Source of the DNA: Chelydra serpentina
Lineage: Eukaryota; Chordata; Testudines; Chelydridae
DNA length: 64,000 nt
Reading direction: 5' to 3'
Assembly: GCA_037349315.1 (NCBI GenBank)
Contig: JBAIAC010000001.1
Span: forward strand, 2,666,001 to 2,730,000
The notes beneath the pieces are model-generated. The model did no database searches and had not been told where the DNA came from. It was given only the letters and a program-made list of their open reading frames with translations. The position numbers and the translations under genes were made by a program. Shown one piece after another: positions 30,051-40,037 of this stretch. Numbering within the stretch: the first letter of the stretch is position 1; each line of letters starts with the position of its first letter.

Positions 30051-31575
30051 AAGGTAGTCCACAATAGCTGGAAAAGGGGAAGCATTTGACCGAAAACACT
30101 GAGGCCACCATCCTGTGAGAGAAAGCATTATGGGATCTTTGATGTCCACCCTAGGGAGACAGGAACTCTGGTTATCAGGGCACATCTAAGAGGTCACATA
30201 TTGATGCATAACATTAATATTTATTTAAATAGGTTTTTTATTAGATGCAAGTCTTGATTGGTGGACATGTAATAAGAGGAATCTACTGAAAAACTACTTC
30301 ATTAGATACAAAGGCAAAAGGAAAATGAGAGCTGGATGTTGAGTGTTAGTGTTAATACTTTCAAAATGAATTTATCACTATAGCTTGTGGTTTCTAACCC
30401 ACTTAGTTTTTCTATTAAGCAGTGAAAATGCAGTTCTGCTGGCTGGCATTTCAATGCTTTCATACTTTATAGTCTATTATTTGATAATGTATTGAAACAG
30501 GTTGTTGTTCATGACACAATCAAAGTTGCCTGCTAATTCACTGCTTGACCTTCTCTGCATGGGGATGAAACGGAATAGGAGAGATGCAAGGCATGCTGCT
30601 ATGATTCCAGGAATGGATTGTGCTTTCAGACAATGATTAAAGATAACTTAAATGACTATTGGTTTTGAAAAAGTAACAAAAATATGAAAGCAACATTTTA
30701 AAAGACATGTAGACACTTCTATTCTTACTGCTTCTCAGCTGAGTGGCACTTTAAAGCCTTCATTTTGAAAATCGTGTTGGTGTTGGAGTCTTACTGCATA
30801 ACTGGACATGTCAAGTTGAAAAATTCACTCCGTGGACCTCAGCGTTGCCAGCAAAGAAGAGGGAGTGGGGTGGTAGCAGCTGATTGGAGGGTTAGTGCAT
30901 CTCTGATTCATAAAAACAGCATGATTCCGAAAAGCTGGATCAGTGTGGACAGCCGTGCTCCTCCCTGCCACCCTAAAAAGGAGCAGTGTGTGCTCCTTCC
31001 TGTGGCATATATGCAGGGAGTGCAGAGGGATTGCCGCACCCAAAATCCAACTCACTAACTGCCCCCCTCTTACCCCACCCCTCCGGCCACCTACCTAGTC
31101 CACACAAGAAACACAAAGCCTGAAACCTGTTCATGTATACATGTGCAGGAGAGGGAGATGGTTAAATCTATCTAGTGCACATCACTACCCAATGCCTGAG
31201 ATGTGAAAGCACCACAGAAACATATGACCAAATTTTTTTAGGAAGAACTGAGGACTCCTCTTAAAACAAAACCTTTTAAAAAACAGATGCTTCTTGAAGG
31301 CATCACCATTATATTTTAACTAAGATGGGTTTCTTCTGTAATTAGTAATTGTGATCTTCATGTATAGCATAAGGAATAGTTGGCATGCACAGAATTGTCA
31401 CACTATGACCCCAATTCTGCAAACAAGCATAGTCTTAACTTTAAGCATGAAAGGAGCCCCACTGACTTAAGTAAATGCATCAGTGGACTGCAGGACCGGG
31501 GGCTCCATTTGCATCTAAAAACACAATAGGAATAACAAACATCTACATTATCCTGTTATTGCAAATCCACAAAAG
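30051..31575. other. Non-coding DNA with a small palindromic repeat
   Basis: No gene seen. At 31411-31501 the ends CCCCAATTCTGCA and TGCAGGACCGGGG are near inverted repeats around 'aactttaagcatg', as in the copy at 17.76 kb. The 97-codon frame at 30765-31058 lacks a domain. Confidence 0.5.
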
Positions 31576-31767
31576 GGATCATAGAATCATAGAATATCAG
31601 GGTTGGAAGGGACCTTAGGAGGTCATCTAGTCCAACCCCCTGCTCAAAGCAGGACCAATCCCCAATTTTTGCCCCAGATCCCTAAATGGCCTCCTCAAGG
31701 ATTGAACTCACAACCCTGGGTTTAGCAGGCCAATGCTCAAACCACTGAGCTATCCCTCCCCACCAAG
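31576..31767 (-). mobile_element. Turtle tRNA-derived SINE with CR1-like tail, copy 1
   Basis: Read on the minus strand: GGGGAGGGATAGCTCAGTGG (Pol III box A), GAGTTCAATCC (box B, complement at 31699-31709), then 'ggggcaaaaattggggattgg'. It ends in the CR1-identical 3' segment 'ctgctttgagcaggggg' and an ATTCTATG-type tail. This is the architecture of the tortoise Pol III SINE, whose tail is shared with CR1 so that CR1 machinery can copy it. It is the best taxonomic marker in the window. No intact tRNA gene is implied. Confidence 0.93.
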
Positions 31768-32200
31768 CAAGATCATGTTATTTGCATCTCCCAAGCTTCA
31801 CCTGCACATTGCACTCACTACCATTCAGTTCCCCAAAAATAACTGAGCATAATACTTCTTTTAATTTCAGTGTGGTGTTCAATCTGAGAGAAAAACTAGA
31901 ATATATTGTGTATAGCAAGAAAAAGATTAAATAGCTTGTTAGTGCTGAAGGGATAATTAATTAGAGGTGTTGGTTTGGGGCATAACTTGGAAATGGCTAC
32001 TTTCATCCCCACCCCAAACTATGATTTTTTTCCAAGTGTTGCTTTTATGTTGTGGAGAACAAGTTGTGAGCAATTAACATGTTAACTTGAGCTGATCGAG
32101 CATAACCTGAATAATTTAATTTCTGAAGAATAGCCTACTTTATTACAGACTCATCTTTGGAAAAGATTTTATCCTGATGTTAGAATCATCTTTTTTTATG
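31768..32200. other. AT-rich non-coding DNA
   Basis: I searched here for the missing left terminus of Harbinger element 2 (a 'gtctacact' motif after TTA) and found none. No gene or repeat recognised. Confidence 0.45.
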
Positions 32201-32289
32201 TTGTATTTATGTGTATCAGAAATTATTCTTTGTTTCCAACTGGCCAACTCCTAGGGAATTCCCAACCCCTCGTCTCAACCTGAACTTGA

Positions 32290-33486
32290 GAAAGCAGGTG
32301 AGGAGGCTAAGGCAGCGCGGTGATGACAGTGATGAGGACATGGACACAGACCTCTCTCAGAGAACAGGACCCCGCAAATTGGACATCCTGGTGGCAATAG
32401 GGCAGGCTCATGCCGTGGAATGCCGATTCTGGGCCTGGGAAACGAGCACAGACTGGTGGGACCGCATACTGTTGCAGGTCTGGGATGAATCCCAGTGGCT
32501 GCAAAACTTTCGCATGCGTAAAGGCACTTTCCTGGAACTTTGTGACTTGCTGTCCCCTGCCCTGAAGCGCCAGAACACCAGGATGAGAGCAGCTCTGACA
32601 GTTGGGAAGCGAGTGGTGATAGCCCTCTGGAAGCTTGCAATGCCTGACAGCTACCGGTCAGTTGCGAATCAATTTGGAGTGGGCAAATCTACTGGGGGGG
32701 GTTGCTGTGATGCAAGTAGCCAACACAATCGTTGAGCTGCTGCTGTCAAAGGTAGTGACCCTGGGAAATGTGCAGGTGATAGTAGATGGCTTCGCTGAGA
32801 TGGGATTCCCTAACTGTGGTGGGGATATAGACAGAACGCATATCCCTATCCTGGGACTGGAGCATCAGGGCAGCAAGTACATTAACCGCATGGGGTACTT
32901 TTCAGTGGTGCTGCAAGCGCTGGTGGATCACAAGGGATGTTTCATCAACATCAACGTCGGATGGCCGGGAAAGGTTCATGACGCTCGCATCTTCAGGAAC
33001 TCTGGTCTGTTTAGATGGCTGCAGGAAGGTATTTACTTCCCAGACCAGAAAATAACTGTTGGGGATGTGGAGATGCCTATAGTGACCCTTGGGGACCCAG
33101 CCTACCCACTAATGCCCTGGCTCATGAAGCCATACACAGACGCCCTGGAGAGTAGTAAGATGCTGTTCAACTACAGGCTGAACAAGTGCAGAATGCTGGT
33201 GGAGTGTGCATTTGGATGTTTGAAAGGGCACAGGGGCAGCTTACTGACTCGCTCAGACCTCAGCAAAACCAATATACCCATTGTTATTGCTGCTTGCTGT
33301 GTGCTCCACAATCTCTGTGAGAGTAAGGGGGAGACATTTATGGTGAGGTGGGAGGTTGAGGCAAATCGCCTGGCCGCAGCTTACGCACAGCCAGACACCA
33401 GGGCGATTAGAAGAGAACAGCAGGACGCGCTGCGCATCAGGGAAGCTTTGAAAACTAGCTTCCTGACTGGCCAGTGTACCGAGTGA
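32290..33486 (+). pseudogene. Harbinger transposase, frameshifted
   Basis: Homologous to the transposase at 23069-24358 from RQRGDD... (about 32305) to ALKTSFLTGQ. The first part (to about 32690) and the second part (to 33486) lie in different frames. At 32688-32698 a run of eight G replaces the sequence that encodes STVGV in element 1, a 1-nt gain. The catalytic blocks remain: DIDRTHIPI (Gly-to-Arg after the Asp), TLGDPAYPL and VECAFGCLK. The normal N-terminus with its Met is not seen. Without the frameshift it would approach full length. Non-functional as it stands. Confidence 0.9.
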
Positions 33487-34671
33487 CTCTTATGTTTGTA
33501 TCTCCTTGATGAGAACCTGCCCCCTTTGTTTACTCTGTTTATATTGCCTATCCTCTCTAATTAACTACCGCCCTCCCCCCCTTCGAGCACACCTTGCTTT
33601 GAAAGGAAATAAAGGTACCATTGTTTAACAAACAAGTATTCTTTATTCAAGATTTATTAACAAAGGGAGAGAACTGGGACGGTGGCCAGGGTGGGGTGCA
33701 GGTGGAGAGAGAAAGGCAGGAAAGGCCGCTTCAAAACTTGGGGAATGACAGCCTTCTGCTGCTTGGGCAATCCACCAGGGTGAAGTGGTTGGTCACACGG
33801 AGCCTCCCCCCCAGCGTTTTTGGGACTCTGGGTGAGGAAGCTATGGGACTTGGGGAGGGGTGAGGGCGGTTACAGATGGGCGGCAGCGGCGATCTGTCAT
33901 CCTACTTCTGTTCCTGCAGAACATCCACCAGACACCGAAGTGTGTCAGTTTGCTCCTGCAGTAGCCCCAGCATTGCCTCAGTCACCCTCTGGTCTTCCTG
34001 CCGCCACCTCTCATCTCGAGCGTCCCTCCTGTCCTCACACTCATCCCTCCTGTCCTCATGGGCGCCCCTCCTGTCCTCCCATTCGCTGCCCGCTTGCTTG
34101 TACTGGGAAATTGTGTCCCTCCACACATTCTGCAGAGCTACTTCAGTGCGGGAGCACTGCATGAGCTCAGAACATCTCGTCGCGTGTGCGTTTTTTTCGC
34201 CGCCTTATCTGGGATAGCCTTTGGGAGGGAGATGCCAGAGGAAGCCTAGGAACAGTTGCAGCTGAGGGATGAAAAAAAAGGGAGTGAATTTTTTAAAAAG
34301 ATACATTTTACAGAACAATGCATATACTCTTTCGCAGTGAACAACACCATTCACATTACCTAGCACATGTGCTTTCAGTACAAGGTCACATTTTGCATCT
34401 TTATATTGAGTGCCTGGGGCTTTGGTGTACAGATCACACACGCAGGGCCGGGCAACAGAATTCGGCTAGCAGGCAGCCATGGTAAGCCATAGACTTTCGG
34501 CTTCTGAAACCTTAATTAACAGCAGCGCCCTCTTTTCCGGTTCAAAGCAAAGCTCCTTGAGTTGGCCAGTTAGTGCTGCGCTTTGCAGGTTAATGTGCAG
34601 CGGCAGAAACCAAAGTAACCCCAGCCATCCCATTCTCTGAGATGATCGCTTTAGCCTTCACCCCACCGCTT

Positions 34672-34995
34672 GGCTGGTATCAGGGAAGATCCCTGCTAGC
34701 CGAACACCGACTGCTCAGCATCAAGCACCCTCCTCCCCGCCCCCACCGCGTGGCTGGTATCAGGGAAGATCCCTGCTAGCCGAACGCCAACTTCTGAGCA
34801 TGAAGGGTCCCCCTCCCTCACCGTGTGGCTGGTATCAGGGAATATCCCTGCTAGCCGAACGCCAACTGCTCAGCATGAAGGGTCCCCCTCCCTGCCCCCA
34901 CCGCATGGCTGGTATCAGGGAAGATCCCTGCTAACCGACTGCAAACCGCTCAGCATCAAGCACCCTCCTCCCCGCCCCCACTGCGTGGCTGGAAA
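34672..34995 (+). repeat. Minisatellite in Harbinger 2, about four 75-80-bp units
   Basis: The phrase 'ggctggtatcagggaa' recurs at 34672, 34752, 34827 and 34907, and a partial unit starts at 34987 (spacings 80, 75, 80, 80). Each unit has 'ccctgctagccgaac', 'ctcagcat' and a C-rich end. Read in the transposase-strand direction it is alignable with the 76/77-bp unit of element 1 ('gcgtggc', 'cagggaa', 'cgaac', 'gctcagc'). It sits at the same place, just upstream of the third ORF (110 bp). Confidence 0.88.
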
Positions 34996-35103
34996 CTGTG
35001 AGGAGGATTTATTTTCAGGCTCAGGCACAGGCAAACAGCCCAGTAGAAACGGCCACCTCTGAATGTCCTCGTAATTAAATTCCCACATTTCAAACAGGTA
35101 ACC

Positions 35104-35394
35104 ATGAATGATATCACTCTGATGAGGATAACACAGACAGAGAAAGAACGGATGTTGCTTGAATGCCAGCAAACACCGGGGCCATATGCTGCCAGTCTTT
35201 GCCGTGCAATGATACCAGAGTACTTGCTACTGGCCTGGCGTGGTAAAGTTTCCTGCCATGGAGGACGCAATAAGGCTGCTCTATCCAGAAACCTTCTGCA
35301 AAGGCTTTTAGAGTACCTCCAGGAAAGCTTCATGGAGATGTCCCTGGAGGATTTCCGCTCCATCCCCAGATATGTTAACAGACTTTTCCAGTAG
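35104..35394 (+). CDS. Third Harbinger ORF, 96 codons, intact copy in element 2
   Basis: Starts MNDITLMRITQTEKERM and ends RLFQ plus TAG. It is the same length as its counterpart at 20448-20738 and aligns to it without gaps at 66 of 96 residues. The frame stays open although the transposase and Myb genes of this element carry frameshifts. The conserved core PGPYAA, AMIPEYLLLAWRGKVS, NKAAL, YLQ-x-SF and SIP suggests a compact helical domain. I see a weak likeness to BEN domains and no other family. The start codon is the only Met shared by both copies at this point. It is preceded by 'cccacatttcaaacaggta', which could also be a splice acceptor if this were an internal exon. Confidence 0.7.
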   Translation: MNDITLMRITQTEKERMLLECQQTPGPYAASLCRAMIPEYLLLAWRGKVSCHGGRNKAALSRNLLQRLLEYLQESFMEMSLEDFRSIPRYVNRLFQ

Positions 35395-36402
35395 CTCTAC
35401 TGGCCACGAATGCATCCCAAGTCCTTAGGGCAAAGTAATCATTAAAATAACTTGGTTTTAAACCATTTATTTTCAATTCAAAAGATACACTCACCTGATG
35501 TGCCTTCTCCTGCTTCACGGTCCGGGATACCGCCTTGGGAGGGGATCTCTGTCAGGGTGAGGAAGAGTTCCTGGCTTTTGGGGAAATCGGCATGCAGAGC
35601 GGTCGACTACCTCGTCCTCATCATCTTCTTCATCTTCCCCGTCCGCAAAAACATCAGAGGAAGCGACTGATGAGAATACCCCATCCTCGGAGTCCACGGA
35701 CAGGGGTGGGGTAGTGGTGGCGGCCCCCCTAGGATGGCATGCAGCGCAGCGTAGGAGCGGCATGTCTGGGGCTGTGACCCGGAGCATCCGTTTGACTCTT
35801 TGGTCTTCTGGTACACTTGTCTCAGCTCCTTAATTTTCACGCGGCACTGCGTTGCATCCCTGCTGTATCCTCTGTCCTTCATGGCCTTGGAGATTTTTTC
35901 ATAGATTTTGGCATTCTGTTTTTTTGATCGTAGTTCTGATAGCACAGATTCATCTCCCCATACAGCTATCAGATCTAACACCTCCCGTTCTGTCCATGCT
36001 GGAGCCCTCTTTCGATTCAGGGATTGCATGGTCACCTCTGCTGAAGAGCTCTACATCGTTACCAGTGCTGCTGAGCTCGCCACGATGGCCAAACAGGAAA
36101 TGAAATTCAAATGTTCCCGGGGCTTTTCCTGTGTACCTGGCCAGAGTATCCGAGCTCAGACTGCTGTCCAGAGAGGTCACAATGGTGCACTGTGGGATAG
36201 CTCCTGGAGACCAATACCATCGAATTCCGTGCACACTAACCCTAATTCGACACAGCCATATCGATTTTAGCACTAATCCCCTCATTGGGGAGGAGTACAG
36301 AAATCGATTTTAAGAGCCCTTTATGTCGCAATAAATGGCGTTGTTGTGTGGACGGGTGCAGGGTTAATTCGATTTAACGCAGCTAAATTTGACATAAACT
36401 CT

Positions 36403-36421
36403 TAGTGTAGACCAGGCCTTA
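36403..36421. repeat. Harbinger 2 right terminal inverted repeat and TTA target
   Basis: The sequence 'tagtgtagaccaggcc' immediately before TTA is the inverted counterpart of the left end of element 1 (GGCCAGGTCTACACTA, one mismatch). Confidence 0.9.
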
Positions 36422-37529
36422 GAAGTATATGTGGACTTTCATGATTGCCAGTATACATATTGTAACAGTAAACCAGCACCATAATTACCACAATGTGAAG
36501 TTCTACTTTACTGGTGCCAGCTTCCTGCATATGCATGTGGACAAAATGCATGAAAGAAATTGATTTAACAGAGCAAGAGCATGGTTGCATATTAATGTTG
36601 GCGAAGCCGCCAGAGTTTTGTAGTTTCATTCAGAAAAGCTTTTGAGAATTCCTATCCCATGGAATGTGTGTGCCAGACCTTTCTACCTTCTGATCGCAGA
36701 TAATTAAATCCCCTTGTCGCAACACATGCTTTGCTCCCCCACTGACTATCCCTCAGCAGGTTTACCAGGTAGTTTGGGCTGATTTACATTGGTGAGTCAC
36801 TGTTTTTCAAACATGGGAGTTGTAGTTCAGTTGCCCCATTCTTCTCTAAGAACTGGGCTCCTTGACTGAACTTTGTCTTCCATGATACACCTCATCTTCA
36901 GCTCCAAGAGGGGAGACAGTGCTGCAACATGGAAGATGTAGTCCAGTCAGGAGCCTAGGCTATGTAGGTAACATGAGGCACTTCCGTGACATTTCTGAAT
37001 AGAAATATTTCTATTTTCATCTGAAATATTTCAGTATTCTGATTGTCACTGAAAATTTTAAGTTTTCTTCAGAAAAATCTACCAATTTTCCAACCAGCTT
37101 TACTGGTAGTATCTTTTGGGAGAAGTTGCAGTTGCCTGCTAACCTCCTAGCCAGTATTTTGTGAGGGGTGAATGAAAGGTCTGTACCTTCTCCTTACCCA
37201 GACCCAACACTCTCCCAGCCAAATGGGATGCATCTTCACTCACTCAAACCTAGGCCTCCTACCTAGACCACTGAACACTTTTAAAAAAAATCTGTAGCAG
37301 AAAGCCAGGTAGGCTGCATGGGGGTAGGGAGTAGGGAGGGAGGAGAGAGTTCTAGGTAGAAGCAGTTCAGTGAGGCAGAGAGAGACAGTACAGTTTTCCT
37401 TATCCAGTGTTTGAAGAAAGCCACTCTTTCTGTGGTTCTTTATCATTATCACAAGCCACATTGCCAGAAGTTGACTCATTATGAATCAGCAAAATAAAAG
37501 GGAAAAATACATATATTATTTCAGGAGTT
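36422..37529. other. Non-coding DNA, unclassified
   Basis: No gene seen. At about 36812-36950 two phrases 'gggagttgtagttcagttg' and 'gaagatgtagtccagtcagg' flank a 'tcttccatgatacacc' core. This may be an old interspersed repeat I cannot name. Confidence 0.4.
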
Positions 37530-37930
37530 GGGAAAGCTAGGGGAAAGACTGTTCTAGATTTGATTTTGATAGCTAGGGAGGAACTGGTTGAGAGTTTAAA
37601 AGTGGAAGGCAGTTTGGGTGAAAGTCATCATGAAATGAGAATTCATGATTCTCAGGAATGGTGGGAGGCAAAACGGCAGAAAAAGATATTGATTTTCAAG
37701 AAGACAGGCATTAGCGAACACATGGATTTGGTAGGTCAGATCCCATGGGAAGCAAGCCTAGGGGAGAAAACAGTTTGAGAGAATTGGGAGTTTTTAAAAG
37801 ACATTAAGGACACAAGAGGAAACTATCCCTCTGCATATGAAAGGCAGGAATAATGGCAGGAGACCACCTTGTCTTAACCAGGAGATCTTCAGCAATCTGA
37901 AACTCAAAAAAAAGAGTCCTACGAGAAGTT
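37530..37930 (+). pseudogene. CR1-like LINE fragment (endonuclease region), plus strand
   Basis: The plus frame at 37560-37778 reads LIAREELVESLKVEGSLGESHHEM, then QIPWEASLGEK. It corresponds to the CR1 ORF2 segment around 'LTNREE...SDHEMVEF...VPWE' seen in the copy at 3.8-7.5 kb. The Ser-Asp-His catalytic block is changed to SHH. After a stop, 'DIKDTRGNYPSAYERQE' continues the homology to a different CR1 subfamily. Neither end of a CR1 element is present, so this is an internal remnant. Confidence 0.7.
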
Positions 37931-38639
37931 TTAGCATAATATTCCTTGTTGCTGCAGGCAGACCCCTTGACAGCCCGAGCTATTTGGAAAAAAAATAATT
38001 TCCCAGTAATAAAGCAATTGGGTTATCATTTACCACAGCCACCAACAATACAGCTTCCAAATCCTCAGTTTCTATTGTGACAAAGTTCCTCCTCTACCTC
38101 GGTGGGTCCTGCGCTTATTGGCGAATTCTGCTTGCCTCAGAGATCTTCCCCTCTAGTAGAATCCACAGTCCAGGTTAACTCCTCCTGTGTCTGATCAGGA
38201 GTTGGGAGTTTTGGGGGGAACCCAGGCCCGCCCTCTACTCGGGGTTCCAACCCAGGGCCCTGTGGATTGCAGCTGCTTAGAGTGCCTCCTGAAACAACTG
38301 CATGACAGCTACAACTCCCTGGGCTACTTCCCCATGGACTCTTCCCAACACCTTCTTTATCCTCACCACAGGATCTTCCAGCAGTACACCCTCTTACTCT
38401 CAGCTCCTAGTGCCTCTTGCTCCCAGCTCCTCACACACAACCTCCTTCCACAGCTCCTGACATGTGCCCCTCACTGACTCACTGGGAGGCTTTTGACTAG
38501 TTTCAGCCAGCCCCTGACTGGCTGCAGGTGTCTCAATTAACCTCCCTGCCTTCTGGAAAGTTCTTAATTGGCCCCAGGTGTCTTGATTAACCTGGAGCAA
38601 CTGCCATAAGGTATCAGGGATTTGTTTAGCCTGGGGCAA

Positions 38640-38679
38640 ACATACTGGTTCCTTTCCACTTCCCTATAGCCCTCTGGCC
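38640..38679 (+). repeat. Target direct repeat, first of three (others at 46957-46996 and 55272-55310)
   Basis: Sequence 'acatactggttcct' to 'ctatagccctctggcc'. The three copies differ at about three positions (for example 'tttccacttccc' against 'caccactttcc' and 'taccactttcc'). It corresponds to the LTR sequence at the insertion point and is the natural candidate for a long target-site duplication. Confidence 0.88.
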
Positions 38680-40037
38680 GGGAAGGAGATAGGGGACTGC
38701 TGCTCCTGCTCATCTTTCTGGGGCTGCTGCTAGGCCCTGGGCCCTCCCAGCTGCTGTTTGCTGCTACTGCTGCTCCAGCTTTTCCCCTGGCTGGGCCAGA
38801 CACCCCTCCCATTACTCTTCTCTCTGGTTGCTGGCTGCCTGGCAGCTGAACCCCCCCCCCCCAACACCTTGGTTGCTGCTACTCCTGCTGCTGCAGCAAC
38901 CCCTTGGGGGGGGGGGAGGGGGCCTGCTGGCCCTCTCCCCAGAGGAGGGGTGTGAGGGACCCCTGCTCCAGCTACTGCTGTGACCACCACCATCTGTGAG
39001 GGGTCCTGCCTGACCACCGGACCACCGCCTGGAGTTGCTGGAGCTGCTGCTGCAGCCCTGTTTGCTGCCAGGAAGCTGCTGGTACCCAGAGGAGGAAAAC
39101 CCGGAAGACCGTCGGCGGAGACTCTGCAGACCACCGTGGAGGGGGCCTCCAGGAACTGAGTAATTTTTCGAACTGTGCTCTAGTGGTGGGGGTATTGACT
39201 GTGTTTGTAGGGGCACAGGGGGTGTGGCGTAGAGCCTGCCCCCTGGTTCATCTGTGCCCCCTCCAACCCCCACCACAACCGCTGCCCCCTCCTCCACCAC
39301 CACCACCTCTGCTGCCTGCTCACCGTCTGTCCTGGTTCCTGCCTCTGGACTCAGCCGCTTGCCTGGCTAGCCGAGCCTGTTTCCACCTTTTGGGCCTGAA
39401 GCAGCAGCCAGCCCAACAATTGACTTTGCACAAGCGCACGTGGGTGCACGTGCCCCTCCCCATTCCCCTTGGACTGACCCTCCCCCTCCATCAGCACGCC
39501 CCTTGCTTTGTCCCTTGCCACCTGCCCCATTTCCCCTTGCAGCTATCTGGGCCCCTCTCCTTTTTTGGTCCCAGCCCCTTGCTGGTTTCAGTTTTGCCTG
39601 CCCCGCCCCTCTCCCTCTGCAGCCTTGTTTGTTTGCCCTACCCTAGCCCTGAAACTAGTCCCTTGTTTTTCTGCCCCATTCTTAGTTGGTTGTCTCCCTC
39701 CCCCTGAAGCTCTGTTTGCCCTGATTAGCCCCCCGCTTTCGTGAACCCACGCCCCCTCCCATGCGCTTGTGCCCCTCCCCTGTTTAATTTTGACCCTATC
39801 TCACTGCACCCCCATGCTGTTATCTCATCCCCTCCCCTAGTGCAACAAGAGGAGCTGGATTCCCATCTTGAGTTGGTGACTGAACCCTACCCCCGCACTA
39901 GTCCAAGATACCCCTGAACCCTGTCCCCACTTTTAGTGCCCTCCTCCCCTGCCTGCAGCCTAGCAGGGAGGAGTGGTCACCCCAATTCCTCTCCCCACCC
40001 CCCCTCTCAAGAGTTTTCCCTTCCTCCCCTGCTCATC
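38680..40037 (+). other. Tx1-like LINE copy 1, 5' leader
   Basis: About 1.36 kb of GC-rich sequence before ORF1, rich in CTGCTG and CCACCACC phrases. It presumably holds the internal promoter of the element, but no core element is certain. The 174-codon frame at 39183-39707 has low-complexity Pro/Leu content and no domain. Copy 2 has the same leader at 46997-48351 with small length differences in the C and CTG runs. Confidence 0.6.

Larger units (their letters stand above)
33902..36035 (-). pseudogene. Harbinger Myb/SANT-like gene, two exons, frameshifted
   Basis: Exon 1 runs from 36035: MTMQSLNRKRAPAWTEREVLDLIAVWGDES through RQVYQKTKESNG, the same domain as in element 1. Near 35740 the frame shifts and the acidic region continues in another frame (TTTPPLSVDSEDG, then DGEDEEDDEDEV). 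Exon 2 is recognised at about 34220-33902. Its basic block RKKRTRDEMF meets a stop, and the coiled coil follows in a new frame (MQCSRTEVALQNVWRDTI, then DERWRQEDQRVTEAMLG and LLQEQTDTLRCLVDVL). Two or more lesions. The exon-intron layout matches element 1, which supports the two-exon model. Confidence 0.86.
32270..36418. mobile_element. Harbinger DNA transposon 2, diverged and truncated
   Basis: The right terminus is intact: 'cttagtgtagaccaggcc' ends at 36418, followed by TTA (36419-36421). Read inward it is GGCCTGGTCTACACTAAGAG, and the first 150 bases are clearly homologous to the left end of element 1. Gene order mirrors element 1 in the opposite orientation: transposase on plus at the left, Myb gene on minus from the right, and the third ORF on plus within the Myb intron. 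The left terminus and start of the transposase are not recognisable, so that end is truncated or rearranged. Transposase and Myb are both frameshifted. This is an older relative, not a recent duplicate. Confidence 0.88.

Noticed and set aside
31690..31767. tRNA gene (box A and box B present)
   Set aside because: This is the tRNA-derived head of a SINE. It continues directly into SINE body and a CR1 tail, and no complete cloverleaf is expected.
39183..39707. 174-codon frame in the LINE 5' leader
   Set aside because: Pro/Leu-rich low complexity. The frame differs in length between copies and has no domain or conserved start.
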